Source: an uncultured Anaerolineales bacterium
Lineage (GTDB): Bacteria; Chloroflexota; Anaerolineae; Anaerolineales; Villigracilaceae
DNA length: 34,196 nucleotides
Direction: 5' to 3'
NCBI GenBank assembly: GCA_938008865.1
Contig: CALLJA010000261.1
Location: 1-34,196 of the forward strand
The translations under genes were made by a program, and so were the position numbers. This document shows, one piece after another, positions 1-8,211 of this stretch. Below the pieces are notes generated by a model. The model had not been told where the DNA came from, did not search any database, and saw only the letters and a program-made list of their open reading frames with translations. How positions within the stretch are numbered: position 1 is the first letter of the stretch; every line of letters starts with the position of its first letter.

Positions 1-933
1 GCGCGAGGCGAACAGGATGCCCGAGAGGGCCGAGAGCATGCCCATCGAGCCGAAGACCACGTAGATCAGCTTGTTCACGCTGATGCCGCTTAGTTCGGCC
101 GCGTCGGGGTTGCCGCCGATAGCGTAGATGTGACGCCCGAGCACGGTCTGCGACATGACGAAGTTGTAGATGAGCGTCACGACCAGCACGACCACCGCCG
201 TCCACGAAAGGCCCTGGTAGCCCGCCAGCACCCAGGTAATGGCGCCGATCAGCGCGGACATGAAGACCAGTTTGACGATGAACATGTCCATCGGCAGGAC
301 TTCGAAGTTGTAGGACTGTTTCTTCTTTCGGTTGCTCAACTCGCCCATGACCAGCAGGATGATGGCCACCACGCCCAGGATGAGAGTCAGTTTATGTACG
401 CCCGGCAGGAAGGCGTCCAGCCCGGGGATATCGGGGATGAATCCGTTACCGATGGCGTTGAAGGCTTCGTCGGGGATGATGATGGTGCCCGTGCCTTCCG
501 TCACGACCAGGATCGCACCACGGTAGATCAGCCAGCCCGCCAGCGACGCCACGAAGGAGGGTATCTTCATCTGCGCCACGAGAAAGGCGGTGATCAGGCC
601 TGCAAAGACGCCCAGCGCCAGCACCATCGGGATGACTGCATACACGGGCAGTCCCCAATAAACCAGGGCGATGGCCGCCACCGCGCCCATGAAGCCCGCC
701 AGGAAGCCCACCGACAGGTCGATATGGCGGACGATGATGACCAGTGTCATGCCAACCGCCAGCACGGCGATATAACCCGTCTGGTTCACCAGGTTGACGA
801 TGTTTCGCGAGGAGATAAAAGTGCCGTTGGTCGTGATCGTAAAGATGATCATGATCACGAACAGGGCAATGTACATGCCGTATTCACGGATGTTCTGCTG
901 CAAGACGTTCTTGGCGTTATTGAAAAATGACAT
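1..933 (-). CDS. mmsB: CUT2 sugar ABC transporter permease, MmsB/GguB-like (3' end outside window)
   Basis: Membrane permease of a CUT2-type monosaccharide importer. The frame is open from the ATG at 933 to the window edge (311 codons); the family is usually about 400 aa, so the C-terminus is missing. The translation is strongly hydrophobic with repeated membrane segments. It carries the family region GxTLVIIVRHIDLSVG in the form GMTLVIIVRHIDLSVG near residue 65, and a G(R/H)xIYAIGGNPDAAxLSGI segment near residue 280, typical of XylH/RbsC/MmsB permeases. It starts 11 bp after the MmsA-like ATPase stop, so it is the last visible gene of the operon. The MmsB assignment, rather than XylH or RbsC, rests on the MmsA-like neighbour and ChvE-like binding domain. 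Confidence 0.9.
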   Translation of the reverse strand, partial: MSFFNNAKNVLQQNIREYGMYIALFVIMIIFTITTNGTFISSRNIVNLVNQTGYIAVLAVGMTLVIIVRHIDLSVGFLAGFMGAVAAIALVYWGLPVYAVIPMVLALGVFAGLITAFLVAQMKIPSFVASLAGWLIYRGAILVVTEGTGTIIIPDEAFNAIGNGFIPDIPGLDAFLPGVHKLTLILGVVAIILLVMGELSNRKKKQSYNFEVLPMDMFIVKLVFMSALIGAITWVLAGYQGLSWTAVVVLVVTLIYNFVMSQTVLGRHIYAIGGNPDAAELSGISVNKLIYVVFGSMGMLSALSGILFASR

Positions 934-944
934 GGGTCCGCCTC

Positions 945-2465
945 CTAATTCGTTGCAAGGTGCATGATTTTTTCCTGAGTCGCCTCGGCCACGGGCAGTT
1001 CGCCCGCGATCTTGCCCGAGGCCACCACGTAGACACGGTCGCTCATGCCCAGTATCTCAGGCAGTTCGGAGGAGATCATGATAATGCTCATCCCCTGCTC
1101 CACGAGGCGGGTCATGATGGTGTAGATTTCGTACTTCGCGCCCACATCAATGCCGCGCGTGGGCTCGTCCAGGATCAGGATGTCGGGCTTGACGAACAGC
1201 CACTTGCCCAGGCAGACCTTCTGCTGGTTGCCACCGCTCAGGTTGGAGACCTTCTGCTCGACGCTGGGCGTCTTGATGTTCAGGCTGCCCTTGTACTCGT
1301 TGGCCACCTTGACCTCGGCGTTGTTATCCACCACGCCGCGCGAAGCGATTTCGCGCAGGTTCGCCAGGCTGATGTTCTGCTTGACATCCTGGATCAGGAT
1401 CAGGCCGTCGCCCTTGCGGTCTTCGGTGGAGTAGGCCACGCCCGCGTCGATGGCGTCGCGCGGATGGCCGAATTTACGCGGCTGGCCCTTGACGTACAGG
1501 TCGCCGTTCAGGTGATAGCCGTCTGGGTTGCCGAAGATGCTCAAGGCCAGTTCCGTGCGGCCCGAACCGATCAGCCCGGAGAATCCGACGATCTCGCCCT
1601 TGCGCAGGTTGAAGTTGACGTCTTTCAGGATGGCCCGACCCGCCTTGGGGTCATAGGCATTCCAGTTGCGGACTTCGAGCACCACCTCGCCCGCCTGTCC
1701 GCGTTCACGCTTGGGATAGATGTTCCCGATCTCGCGTCCGACCATGTTCTTGATCAGCACCTGCTCGCTGACCTGGCCGTTGCGGGCGTCCAGCGTGCAG
1801 ATGGTCTGACCGTCGCGCAGCACGGTGACCGTGTCCGCGATCTCGATGACTTCCTTTAGTTTGTGCGAGATCAGGATGCAGGTCACGCCGTGGTTCTTCA
1901 GGTCGCGCAGCAGGTTGAGCAGGTTCTCGCTGTCCACTTCGTTCAGGGCGGCGGTGGGCTCGTCGAGGATCAGCAGTTTGACGTCCTTGCTGAGTGCCTT
2001 GGCGATCTCCACCAGTTGCTGCTTGCCCACGCCCAGGTCCTTGATCTTGGCCGCAGGATTGACATCCAACTTGACCTTCTTGAGCACCTCGGTGGCGCGC
2101 TTGATGGTCTCATTCCAGTCCACCATGAAACCGTTGCGAATCTCGTGCCCGATGAAAATATTCTCGTACACGGTCAGATCGGGGACAAGCGCCAGTTCCT
2201 GGTAGATGATGGCGATGCCTGCCTTCTCGCTATCGCTGATACTGTTGAAACGCTGGACCTCGCCGCCGAACAGAATCTCGCCAGAGTAAGAACCGTGCGG
2301 ATAGACTCCGCTCAGCACCTTCATCAGCGTAGATTTGCCCGCGCCGTTCTCGCCGACCAGGCAGTGGATCTCGCCCTGGGCCACCTGGAAACTGACGTTA
2401 TCCAGCGCCTTGACGCCCGGGAATTCCTTGGTGATGTTCCGCATTTCCAATAAGGGAGCGTTCAT
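945..2465 (-). CDS. mmsA: CUT2 sugar ABC transporter ATPase with two ATP-binding domains (MmsA/GguA-like)
   Basis: Energises monosaccharide import by ATP hydrolysis at the inner face of the membrane. The 506-aa protein has two tandem ABC domains, as in all CUT2 ATPases. Domain 1 has Walker A GENGAGKS (residues 38-45), an altered signature LGVGKQQ and Walker B LLILDEPTAAL. Domain 2 has a degenerate Walker A (GLIGSGRTE) but a canonical LSGGNQQ signature and ILDEPTRGIDVG. Such asymmetry is normal for RbsA/XylG/MmsA. It starts 27 bp after the MalG-like permease stop and is followed by the CUT2 permease. It is the only transporter ATPase in the locus. CUT1 permeases normally use a MalK/MsmX-type ATPase, so whether this one can drive both systems is an open question. 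Confidence 0.95.
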   Translation of the reverse strand: MNAPLLEMRNITKEFPGVKALDNVSFQVAQGEIHCLVGENGAGKSTLMKVLSGVYPHGSYSGEILFGGEVQRFNSISDSEKAGIAIIYQELALVPDLTVYENIFIGHEIRNGFMVDWNETIKRATEVLKKVKLDVNPAAKIKDLGVGKQQLVEIAKALSKDVKLLILDEPTAALNEVDSENLLNLLRDLKNHGVTCILISHKLKEVIEIADTVTVLRDGQTICTLDARNGQVSEQVLIKNMVGREIGNIYPKRERGQAGEVVLEVRNWNAYDPKAGRAILKDVNFNLRKGEIVGFSGLIGSGRTELALSIFGNPDGYHLNGDLYVKGQPRKFGHPRDAIDAGVAYSTEDRKGDGLILIQDVKQNISLANLREIASRGVVDNNAEVKVANEYKGSLNIKTPSVEQKVSNLSGGNQQKVCLGKWLFVKPDILILDEPTRGIDVGAKYEIYTIMTRLVEQGMSIIMISSELPEILGMSDRVYVVASGKIAGELPVAEATQEKIMHLATN

Positions 2466-2492
2466 GGAAACTCCAAAAATGAAGGGATGTGC

Positions 2493-3311
2493 CTAACCTT
2501 TGAGAGAGCCTGCCAGCAGGCCGCGCAGGAAGTAGCGGCCCAGGAAGATATAGACCAGCAGGGTCGGCAGGGCGGCCAGCAGCGAGCCCGCCATCTGCAC
2601 ATTCCAGGCAATGATCTGACTGCCCGCCATGTTGTTGAGCGCCACCGTGATGGGCCATTCAGTGTTACCCGTCAGCACCACCGCGAACAGGAAGTCGTTC
2701 CAGGCCGAGGTGAACTGCCAGATCAGCACCACCACGAAACTGGGGATGGAGATGGGCAGAAGGATCCAGCGGTAGATGCCCAGCATGTCGGCGCCGTCGA
2801 TCTTGGCGGCTTCGAGCAGTTCCTGCGGCAGGCTGGCGTAATAGTTGCGGAAGGTCAGCGTGGTGATGGGAATACCGTAGATGATGTGAGCCATCGCCAG
2901 GCCGGGCAGGCCCGTGATGCCCACCGCGCTCATGAATTGCACCAGGGGAATCAGGATGCTCTGGTAGGGAATGAACATGCCGAACAGGATGAACGGGAAG
3001 ATGATGTCCGCGCCGCGGAACTTCCACTTGGCGAGGATGAAGCCGTTCAGCGATCCCAGCGCAGAAGAGAGCAGCGTGGCGGGGATCACCATCATGAAAC
3101 TGTTCCACAACGAAGGCGACAGTTTGGAGAAGGCCTCGATGAAATTGTCGAAATGGATACCCGAGGGCAGGTTCCACATCGTCTTCAGGTCCACTTCGGC
3201 GAAACTCTTGAAACTCGTCACCAGCATGACGTACATCGGCAAGAGATAGAAGACCGCCATGAGGATCAGCGGGATGTATAACCAGGCCTTGTTCAGGCGG
3301 AGCTTGTTCAT
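2493..3311 (-). CDS. CUT1 sugar ABC transporter permease, MalG-type
   Basis: Second inner-membrane permease of a CUT1 (maltose/glucose-type) importer, 272 aa. The ATG at 3311 is chosen although the frame stays open further upstream, because it overlaps the MalF-type stop as ATGA and begins MNKLRLNKAWLYIPL, a short basic N-terminus before the first membrane span. The EAA loop contacting the ATPase is visible as ELLEAAKIDGADMLGIYRW, followed by ILLPISIP. The start context, spacing and similarity to GtsC-type glucose permeases fit the Thermus-like glucose-binding domain of the lipoprotein encoded upstream. No cognate MalK-type ATPase is present in this window. Confidence 0.93.
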   Translation of the reverse strand: MNKLRLNKAWLYIPLILMAVFYLLPMYVMLVTSFKSFAEVDLKTMWNLPSGIHFDNFIEAFSKLSPSLWNSFMMVIPATLLSSALGSLNGFILAKWKFRGADIIFPFILFGMFIPYQSILIPLVQFMSAVGITGLPGLAMAHIIYGIPITTLTFRNYYASLPQELLEAAKIDGADMLGIYRWILLPISIPSFVVVLIWQFTSAWNDFLFAVVLTGNTEWPITVALNNMAGSQIIAWNVQMAGSLLAALPTLLVYIFLGRYFLRGLLAGSLKG

Positions 3312-4195
3312 GATTCGGTCTCCGTCTTGAGCGTGTAGCGGATGTAGGGGATGATCAGCACGGCCACGCTGATCAACAGCAGGGTGCCGATGGCCGCGCC
3401 GCGCCCGTAGAACAGGCCGTCGAAGGTGGTCTGCCACATGTAGATGGCGGGCACATCCAGCGGAAGTTGCTTGCCCGCAATGGCGTAGATCAGGTCGAAG
3501 ACCTTAAGCGACATGTGGCCCAGGATGATCAGCGCACTCAGGGTCACAGGCGAGAGCAAGGGCAGCATGATGTGCCGATAGATCTGGAACTCGCTGGCGC
3601 CGTCGATCTGGGCCGCCTCGCGCAACTCCACGGGGATGGAGCGCAGGCCGGCCAGGTAGAGCGCCATGGTATAACCCGACATCTGCCAGATGGCCGCCAG
3701 GGCAATCGCAGCGATGCCCCAATAGGGTGTGGTGTGCCAGGCATTTTGTAGGAAATCAAGATGAAGATAGGAAAATAGCAAGTTCAAACCGCTGGTACGC
3801 GACCCCGTGGCGGGGTTCATCAGCCAGCGCCAGACCACGCCCGTGACGATATACGAGATCGCCATCGGGAAGAGGAACAGGCTGCGAAAAAATCCCTCGC
3901 CCCTCAGGCCCTGGTCGAGCATCACCGCCAACAGGAAGCCCAGCAGGATGCTCCCGATGACAAAGACCCCCGTAAAGATCAAAGTATTGCGGATGTCCAC
4001 GGCAAAGCGCGGGTCGGCGAACAGATTGATGTAATTCGTCAACCCGTTCCAGGTGTAGTCGGCGTTCAGGCCCTTCCACTTGCTGAGAGACACTCGCACC
4101 GACCAGGCGATGAATCCGTAGATAAAAATCAACACCGCCAGGATGGAGGGCGATATCAAGAGGATGGATAGATACCTATCCTTGTCTCTAAGCAT
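3308..4195 (-). CDS. CUT1 sugar ABC transporter permease, MalF-type
   Basis: First inner-membrane permease of the CUT1 importer, 295 aa with about six membrane segments. The EAA loop is visible as ELREAAQIDGASEFQIYRH followed by IMLPLLSP. The ATG at 4195 has an AGAGAGG ribosome-binding site. The gene follows the fused binding-protein gene after 77 bp that hold a very strong hairpin, and overlaps the MalG-type gene by 4 bp. Its sequence style (GtsB-like) suits a glucose or galactose importer; the substrate is not proven by sequence. Confidence 0.93.
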   Translation of the reverse strand: MLRDKDRYLSILLISPSILAVLIFIYGFIAWSVRVSLSKWKGLNADYTWNGLTNYINLFADPRFAVDIRNTLIFTGVFVIGSILLGFLLAVMLDQGLRGEGFFRSLFLFPMAISYIVTGVVWRWLMNPATGSRTSGLNLLFSYLHLDFLQNAWHTTPYWGIAAIALAAIWQMSGYTMALYLAGLRSIPVELREAAQIDGASEFQIYRHIMLPLLSPVTLSALIILGHMSLKVFDLIYAIAGKQLPLDVPAIYMWQTTFDGLFYGRGAAIGTLLLISVAVLIIPYIRYTLKTETES

Positions 4196-4215
4196 GGGGA
4201 CCTCTCTTGGGCGAC

Positions 4216-4258
4216 AAAAAGGGTTGAGGCTCCGCCCCGCGCGGGGCGGAGCCTCAAC
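4216..4258 (-). terminator. Strong hairpin with T-run between binding-protein and permease genes (attenuator)
   Basis: A perfect 18+18 inverted repeat (arms 4223-4240 and 4241-4258; GTTGAGGCTCCGCCCC with its complement around a GCGC centre). On the minus strand it is followed two bases later by five T (4220-4216). This has the form of a rho-independent terminator. Lying after the binding-protein stop and before the permeases, it probably lets part of transcription stop, so that binding protein is made in excess over the membrane proteins, as in many ABC operons. Confidence 0.8.
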
Positions 4259-4272
4259 GATTCTACACTAAA

Positions 4273-6582
4273 TTACTTGCACGGGCCCGAGCTGGTGCAG
4301 GCGGCGACCAGGGCGGCCTGGAAGGCCTCCACATTGCCGTCGGCAATGAACAGACCGAGAGCGGTGTCGATCTCAGACTTCCAGGAGTCGTTGGCCACCA
4401 CGCCGTGGGTCAGCGAGCCGACCACCACATTGCTGGACCAGTCGTCCATGGCAGACTGGAGATACTCACCGAACAGGGTCTTGTCGCAGTCGGTGCGGGC
4501 GCAGATGGAACCCTTGACGGGGTTGAAGGCTTCCTGTCCAGCCTTGGAGCCGGCGATCTTCAGCCAGGCCGTCGCGCCTTCAGGATCGGGAGCGCCCACG
4601 GCGAGGACGAAGGAGTCAGACAGGAACTGGAAGACGCCCACGGAACCGGGCACAGGAGCCCAGCCGTAATCGGTCATCGGGGCCTTGCCGAGTTCGCGGA
4701 AGTAGCCTTCGGCCCAGTCGCCCATCACGTTGAAAGCGGCGTCGCCGTTGACCACGAGCTGCGCGGCATCCTGCCAGGACAGCGAAGCGGAGTCGGTGTT
4801 GGCGTAGGTCAGGATCTTGGAGTAGTTCTCGAGGGCGGTGGTGACCTCAGGGGAAGCCCAGTCGGTCGAGCCGTCCCACAGACCGTTGTAAGCTTCGGCG
4901 CCAAGGGTGCCGAGCAGCACGGTCTCGAGCAGGTGCATCTTGGTCCACTGTTCACCCAGGGCGAGCGGCTGGACGCCGGCGGCCTTGAGGGTGTCCATGG
5001 CGGCGATCCACTCGTCGATGGTGGTCGGGACGGCCACGTTATTGGCCTCGAGCACGGCCGGGTTGTACCACAGCACGTTGGCGCGGTGGATGTTGACCGG
5101 CACGGAGTAGATGTTGCCATCCTGCGAGATGAGCGGGATGAGGGTTTCGGGCATGACCGCGAGCCAGCCTTCGGCTTCGTACAGGTCGTTCAGGGGTTCG
5201 ATCTGCTTGCCGGCCACATAGGTGCCGATCAGTTCCTGGCCCGCATGACCCTGCCAGCTATCGGGCGGGTCGCCAGCCTGAAGGCGGGTGGCGAGCACGG
5301 CGCGCGCATTGGTGCCGGCGCCGCCAGCCACGGCCGCGTTGATAAACTCAACATCGGGGTACTCGGCACTGAAGACCTTGATCATGGCTTCGAGGCCGGC
5401 TGCTTCGCCGCCGCCGGTCCACCACGAGAAGACTTCCACCTGTCCAGCCGGGGCCGCAGGAGCGGAGGATTCACCGAGACCGGTGAAGTCGCCAGCGGAG
5501 TAGTAGCCGGAGTCGATCAGGGCAGACTGGACGTTGTCCTTGTCCACGGTGATGACGACGGAAGGATTGGCGGGGACGTCCACCTTGCCGTTGTTGTAGG
5601 AGGTGGTGGCGGTGGGGGTCTTGTCCTGCAGGAAGGAAACGGCCGCGGTGATCGCGTCGTTGACCAGCGTGCGGACATCCTTGAAGACGGTCATGGACTG
5701 CTTGCCGTCGATGATGTACTGGACGGAGGCCTTTTCGGCATCCTGGCCGGTGACGAAGTAGCTCGTGACGTCCTTGTCGGCGCCGAAGGCGTCGGCAATG
5801 GCGCGGGCGGTGCCGTCGTTCGGGGCGAGGATGAAGACGTCGCCCTTGTCTTCAGCGGCGGCGGCGGTCAGGTTCGCTTCGGCAAGGCTCTTGGCAGTGT
5901 TGAAGTCCCAGTTGGTGGTGACCTGTCCGATGATCGCGGCCTGTTCGTCGCGGGTCAGGGTGGCCTTGTCCTGGAGCTTGACGGCTTCGGCGGAGTTCTT
6001 GATTACAAAGGTGCCATCGGCGATCTTGGGCTGGAGGACATTCCAGGCGCCTTCGAAGAACAGGAAGGCGTTGTTGTCGGAAGCGGCGCCCGCATACAGG
6101 TAGAGCGGGAGGCCGGTGCCGGAGGCGTGGTCGACCAGATACTGGGCCTGGGCGGCGCCCACGGAGACGCTGTCGAAGGTGACGTAGAAATCGACCGCAT
6201 CGGTGTCGCGGATCAGGCGGTCATAGGAGATGACCTTCACGCCGGCGGCCTTGGCGGCCTCAGCAGCGGCGCCGGCAGCGGAGCCGTCCTGCGGGCAGAT
6301 GATGAGGACTTTGATGCCCTGGCTGATCAGCGCTTCAACGTTGGCTTTTTCCTTGGCGGAATCGCCCTGGCTGAAGAGGATCTGGACATCGTAGCCCGCG
6401 GCCTTGAGGGCGTCGTTGAAGCGGGTCTCGTCCTGAACCCAGCGGGGTTCATCCTTGGTGGGGAGCACGATACCGACAGCAATCTTGCTGCCGGTCTCTG
6501 TCGTCTTCGGGGTGCAGGCCGACAGAACAGTGGCCACGATCACCAGGAGGGACAGAATGGTGAACAGAACTTTCTTGGACAT
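4273..6582 (-). CDS. Fused double sugar-binding lipoprotein: ChvE-like (CUT2) plus glucose-binding (CUT1) protein
   Basis: Extracytoplasmic sugar-binding lipoprotein of 769 aa, about twice the normal size. The ATG at 6582 is chosen over the upstream open frame because AAGGAG precedes it and a signal peptide with lipobox LSAC (Cys23) follows. Residues about 32-365 are a complete ChvE/XylF-type protein: GDSAKEKANVEALISQGIKV, a DRLIRDTDAV segment, VTGQDAEKASVQYII, and the family ending VDKDNVQSALIDSGYY. A short Ser/Ala/Pro linker (366-380) follows. Residues 381-769 are a complete family 1 binding protein closely resembling the Thermus glucose/galactose-binding protein: EVFSWWTGGGE, NIHRANVLWYNP, AAFNVMGDWAEGYF, FNPVKGSI. 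Only domain 1 keeps a signal peptide. The gene precedes CUT1 permeases and CUT2 components. A collapsed assembly of two genes is possible, but the clean linker and open frame favour a real fusion. Confidence 0.93.
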   Translation of the reverse strand: MSKKVLFTILSLLVIVATVLSACTPKTTETGSKIAVGIVLPTKDEPRWVQDETRFNDALKAAGYDVQILFSQGDSAKEKANVEALISQGIKVLIICPQDGSAAGAAAEAAKAAGVKVISYDRLIRDTDAVDFYVTFDSVSVGAAQAQYLVDHASGTGLPLYLYAGAASDNNAFLFFEGAWNVLQPKIADGTFVIKNSAEAVKLQDKATLTRDEQAAIIGQVTTNWDFNTAKSLAEANLTAAAAEDKGDVFILAPNDGTARAIADAFGADKDVTSYFVTGQDAEKASVQYIIDGKQSMTVFKDVRTLVNDAITAAVSFLQDKTPTATTSYNNGKVDVPANPSVVITVDKDNVQSALIDSGYYSAGDFTGLGESSAPAAPAGQVEVFSWWTGGGEAAGLEAMIKVFSAEYPDVEFINAAVAGGAGTNARAVLATRLQAGDPPDSWQGHAGQELIGTYVAGKQIEPLNDLYEAEGWLAVMPETLIPLISQDGNIYSVPVNIHRANVLWYNPAVLEANNVAVPTTIDEWIAAMDTLKAAGVQPLALGEQWTKMHLLETVLLGTLGAEAYNGLWDGSTDWASPEVTTALENYSKILTYANTDSASLSWQDAAQLVVNGDAAFNVMGDWAEGYFRELGKAPMTDYGWAPVPGSVGVFQFLSDSFVLAVGAPDPEGATAWLKIAGSKAGQEAFNPVKGSICARTDCDKTLFGEYLQSAMDDWSSNVVVGSLTHGVVANDSWKSEIDTALGLFIADGNVEAFQAALVAACTSSGPCK

Positions 6583-6646
6583 GGGTTTCTTCTCCTTATG
6601 AAATACGTGCAAATCGTACGTACGTGCGGTGTAGCGACCCCTCGCC

Positions 6647-7876
6647 TCACCTCCTTTCGATCTGGGTTGGATGGGACATGACATCGTCCACGACGATGGC
6701 CACGGCGCCGATTAGGCTGGCATCCGGGCCAAACTGTGATAATTCCACGCTCACCTTCTGCCCGATCTCTGGCAGGCAGTGACGGTTGACGGCCTCGATC
6801 ACGGCGGGCAGCATGTAGGGAGCGGCCAGGCTCAACGGCCCGCCAAAGATGATCTTCTCCGGGTTGAGGAAGTTGATCAGGGTCGAAAGGCCCTGCCCCA
6901 TGGCCAGGCCCGCTTCGGAGAATGAATCGATGGCTTCGGCGTCGCCGGCGTCGGCCGCTTGTTTGATCAGCGGAATCGAAAGCGGAGCGCCGTGTTCCGC
7001 CATAAGGCTGGGAATAATGCTGCTCCGCTTGACTTCGAGCCTGGATTGGACTCGCTGGATGATCGAATTCTGGTTGGCGTAGGTTTCCCAACAGCCGCGA
7101 TTGCCGCAATGGCATGGCGCCTGGATGGGTTCGGCCATGATAGGCGAATGGCCGATCTCGCCCGCGTAACCGTTCTTGCCGCGATAGAGCGCCCCGTTCA
7201 GGAAGAACCCGCCGCCGATACCCACGCCCGCGAATACAAAGATGTAATCGGTGCTCTGGCGGGCGATGCCGAAAAGGTGTTCCGCCACGGCAGCGGAGTT
7301 GGAGTCGTTCTCCACAAAGACCCGCAGGTGAGTGCGCTCGGCAAACAACTTGCGCAGCGGCACGTTGTGCCAGTGCAAGTTGGGTGCAAAGACCAGCACG
7401 CCTTCGGTCAGGTCCACCGTGCCCGGGGTGGCCAGCCCCAGCCCCAGCAGGGGCAGGTCCAGACCGCGGCTGGCGTCGAGCGCAGCCTGCACCAGGTCGA
7501 AGGTTTCGGTCAGGGTCTTCTCGAACTCGGGGTCGGCGCTGGTCTTCTTGCGCCACAGGATGCGCCCAAGGAAATCGGTGAGGGCCACGGCCACGAAATC
7601 CACGCCCAACTCCACGCCGACGATGCCGCCCACGCGCGGGTTGATCTCCAGCAGGGTGGCGGGACGTCCCGCCCCAGCCGAGTTCTGCCCGGTCTCGTGG
7701 ATCAGGCCGAGGGCCAGCAATTCCTCGACCAGGCTGGAAACGGTGGATTTGTTCAGGCCTGTCTCAGCCGCGAGTTGGGCACGCGAGACCGGCGCTTCAT
7801 TGTGGATCCTGCGAAGCACAAGCGAGAGATTGAGTTCTCGCACGAAGGCCTGGTCTGCGGTGGATTTGAATTCCAT
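6647..7876 (-). CDS. ROK-family transcriptional repressor (XylR-like) of the sugar operon
   Basis: DNA-binding sugar-responsive repressor, 409 aa from the ATG at 7876; an upstream in-frame start at 7927 would place the promoter and operator inside the gene. An N-terminal winged helix-turn-helix is seen at about residues 15-60 (VSRAQLAAETGLNKSTVSSL). The rest is a ROK sugar-kinase fold with the zinc motif CHCGNRGCWE. It lies 64 bp upstream of the fused binding-protein gene, same strand, and no separate operator is visible in that gap, so it is probably the first gene of the operon and represses itself and the transporter. The ligand is likely an aldose; the XylR-like operator points to xylose, the binding domains to glucose or galactose. 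Confidence 0.92.
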   Translation of the reverse strand: MEFKSTADQAFVRELNLSLVLRRIHNEAPVSRAQLAAETGLNKSTVSSLVEELLALGLIHETGQNSAGAGRPATLLEINPRVGGIVGVELGVDFVAVALTDFLGRILWRKKTSADPEFEKTLTETFDLVQAALDASRGLDLPLLGLGLATPGTVDLTEGVLVFAPNLHWHNVPLRKLFAERTHLRVFVENDSNSAAVAEHLFGIARQSTDYIFVFAGVGIGGGFFLNGALYRGKNGYAGEIGHSPIMAEPIQAPCHCGNRGCWETYANQNSIIQRVQSRLEVKRSSIIPSLMAEHGAPLSIPLIKQAADAGDAEAIDSFSEAGLAMGQGLSTLINFLNPEKIIFGGPLSLAAPYMLPAVIEAVNRHCLPEIGQKVSVELSQFGPDASLIGAVAIVVDDVMSHPTQIERR

Positions 7877-7880
7877 AGGG

Positions 7881-7911
7881 GATTTAGTATGTTGGCACAA
7901 CCAACTAAATC
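7881..7911. promoter_or_regulatory. XylR/ROK-type operator palindrome
   Basis: Imperfect palindrome of 14+3+14 with 12 of 14 pairs matching; the core arms are TTTAGTATGTTG (7883-7894) and CAACCAACTAAA (7898-7909). It resembles the Bacillus xylO site as I remember it (TTAGT...GTT...CAAC...ACTAA). It sits immediately downstream of the -10 box, over the expected transcription start, and 4 bp before the ROK ATG, an ideal place for autorepression. Confidence 0.75.
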
Positions 7912-7912
7912 T

Positions 7913-7940
7913 ATTATACAACTTCAAAAGGCAATGTCAA
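7913..7940 (-). promoter_or_regulatory. Consensus sigma-70 promoter of the ROK-sugar operon
   Basis: On the minus strand, TTGACA (7940-7935) and TATAAT (7918-7913) both match consensus exactly and are separated by 16 bp. Transcription should start near 7906, inside the operator. A promoter this strong fits a tightly repressed, highly inducible operon. Confidence 0.85.
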
Positions 7941-8133
7941 TAGGTAAAATCCCCAATCCAGCCTGTTTATTCGGGAACTTTGTCATATTTCCAAACAAAA
8001 GACAGGGCCATGCCCAAGCTTTGGGCCTTCGGAGGCGCATCTCATCATGAAAATGCAAAGACTGGGAGGTTTTGAGTTTCAGGCCCTGCCTGCGCCGCCA
8101 AAACAGCCTTCCCAGAGCGGCGAAACCCGCGAT

Positions 8134-8160
8134 TGAAATTACGAGAATTATTGTATAATT
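8134..8160 (+). promoter_or_regulatory. Probable promoter of the protease/nSTAND operon
   Basis: TTGAAA (8134-8139) and TATAAT (8155-8160) are separated by 15 bp, slightly short, in an AT-rich island. It would give a leader of roughly 45 nt with a GGAGG site before the C39-like gene at 8212. The sequence from 7941 to 8133 holds nothing else I can identify. Confidence 0.6.
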
Positions 8161-8211
8161 TCTTTACCCCTGCAATTGGGGCCATGTTCTCACCCACAGT
8201 TTGGAGGCAGG

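Noticed and set aside
130..1859. Plus-strand open frames opposite the CUT2 permease and ATPase genes
   Set aside because: His/Gln/Asp-rich translations without motifs; the minus strand carries clear transporter genes.
4405..6681. Long plus-strand open frame (758 codons) opposite the fused binding-protein gene
   Set aside because: Its translation is low-complexity Gly/Val/Asp-rich with no family features, while the opposite strand encodes a well-recognised protein; typical antisense shadow in GC-rich DNA.
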